Source of the DNA: a virus
DNA length: 29,262 bases
Reading direction: 5' to 3' (one strand)
IMG/VR virus record: IMGVR_UViG_3300020710_000027
Span: 1 to 29,262 of that record
Below, piece after piece: positions 29,221-29,262 of this stretch (positions are counted from its first letter, which is position 1; every line of letters begins with the position of its first letter). A program made the translations under genes and the position numbers. The notes beneath the pieces are model-generated. The model searched no databases. It was not told the origin of the DNA and saw nothing but the letters and a program-made list of their open reading frames with translations.

Positions 29221-29262
29221 GCAAATTTCGAGAAACTTAAAAAAATTCAAGGCCAAATCAAG

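Overview
The window is a continuous stretch of a tailed double-stranded DNA phage genome, about two thirds of a typical lambda-sized siphovirus. It encodes an HK97-fold capsid, a tail-tube protein, a tail assembly chaperone pair with a textbook -1 frameshift signal, a tape measure protein with a lambda gpH-like C-terminus, and a long tail-tip protein. The lysis set contains a nested inner/outer-membrane spanin pair and lipoproteins, so the host is Gram-negative. Moderate GC and the gene families (GH19 endolysin, DUF3310, NinB, YqaJ/ERF recombination) are compatible with an environmental proteobacterial host; naming a host would be a guess. No terminase, portal, protease, integrase, DNA polymerase or helicase is present. 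Both window edges cut through the genome, and those genes (at least packaging genes) probably lie outside.

Layout. 1-82: end of an upstream gene and an intrinsic terminator. 83-7898: late structural genes on the plus strand, running capsid, head-tail connectors, tail terminator, tail tube, chaperones, tape measure and distal tail proteins. 7901-17582: tail tip and host-recognition cassette, comprising the tip protein, a collagen-like fibre with an embedded C1q/TNF-like domain, two glycine-rich fibres and a tail fibre chaperone. 17602-19154: an HNH-AP2 homing-type endonuclease and a GT2 glycosyltransferase with TPR-like repeats. 19164-21677: lysis module. 21784-23206 (minus strand): recombination operon of YqaJ exonuclease, ERF annealing protein and one small unknown. 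23207-23258: divergent control region with an operator-like palindrome. 23259-23411: a 50-residue Cro/YdaS-type repressor. 23412-23844: a gene-free, strongly structured RNA leader behind a strong-looking promoter. 23845-26179: early operon with a replication-type protein, a DNA methyltransferase, DUF3310 and a VRR-NUC-like nuclease, ending at a terminator. 26198-29220: a second early unit starting at a promoter whose 17-bp spacer is a palindrome. It holds four tiny overlapping genes, a winged-helix protein, NinB, a DUF1364-like nuclease and a terminal HNH endonuclease.

How it works together (inference). The Cro-like protein probably switches between the leftward recombination operon and rightward early transcription. 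The rightward transcript then passes a roughly 400-nt structured leader with mutually exclusive pairings and a possible terminator, so early expression may be controlled by attenuation or put-like RNA-mediated antitermination. Late genes build the virion and tail fibres and then lyse the host.

Most interesting points: the structured leader at 23441-23800; the -1 frameshift signal at 4402-4466; a 29-residue peptide ending in an SSB-like acidic tip (26706-26795); the operator-in-spacer promoter with its microprotein cluster; the nested spanins; and the glycosyltransferase beside the fibre genes.
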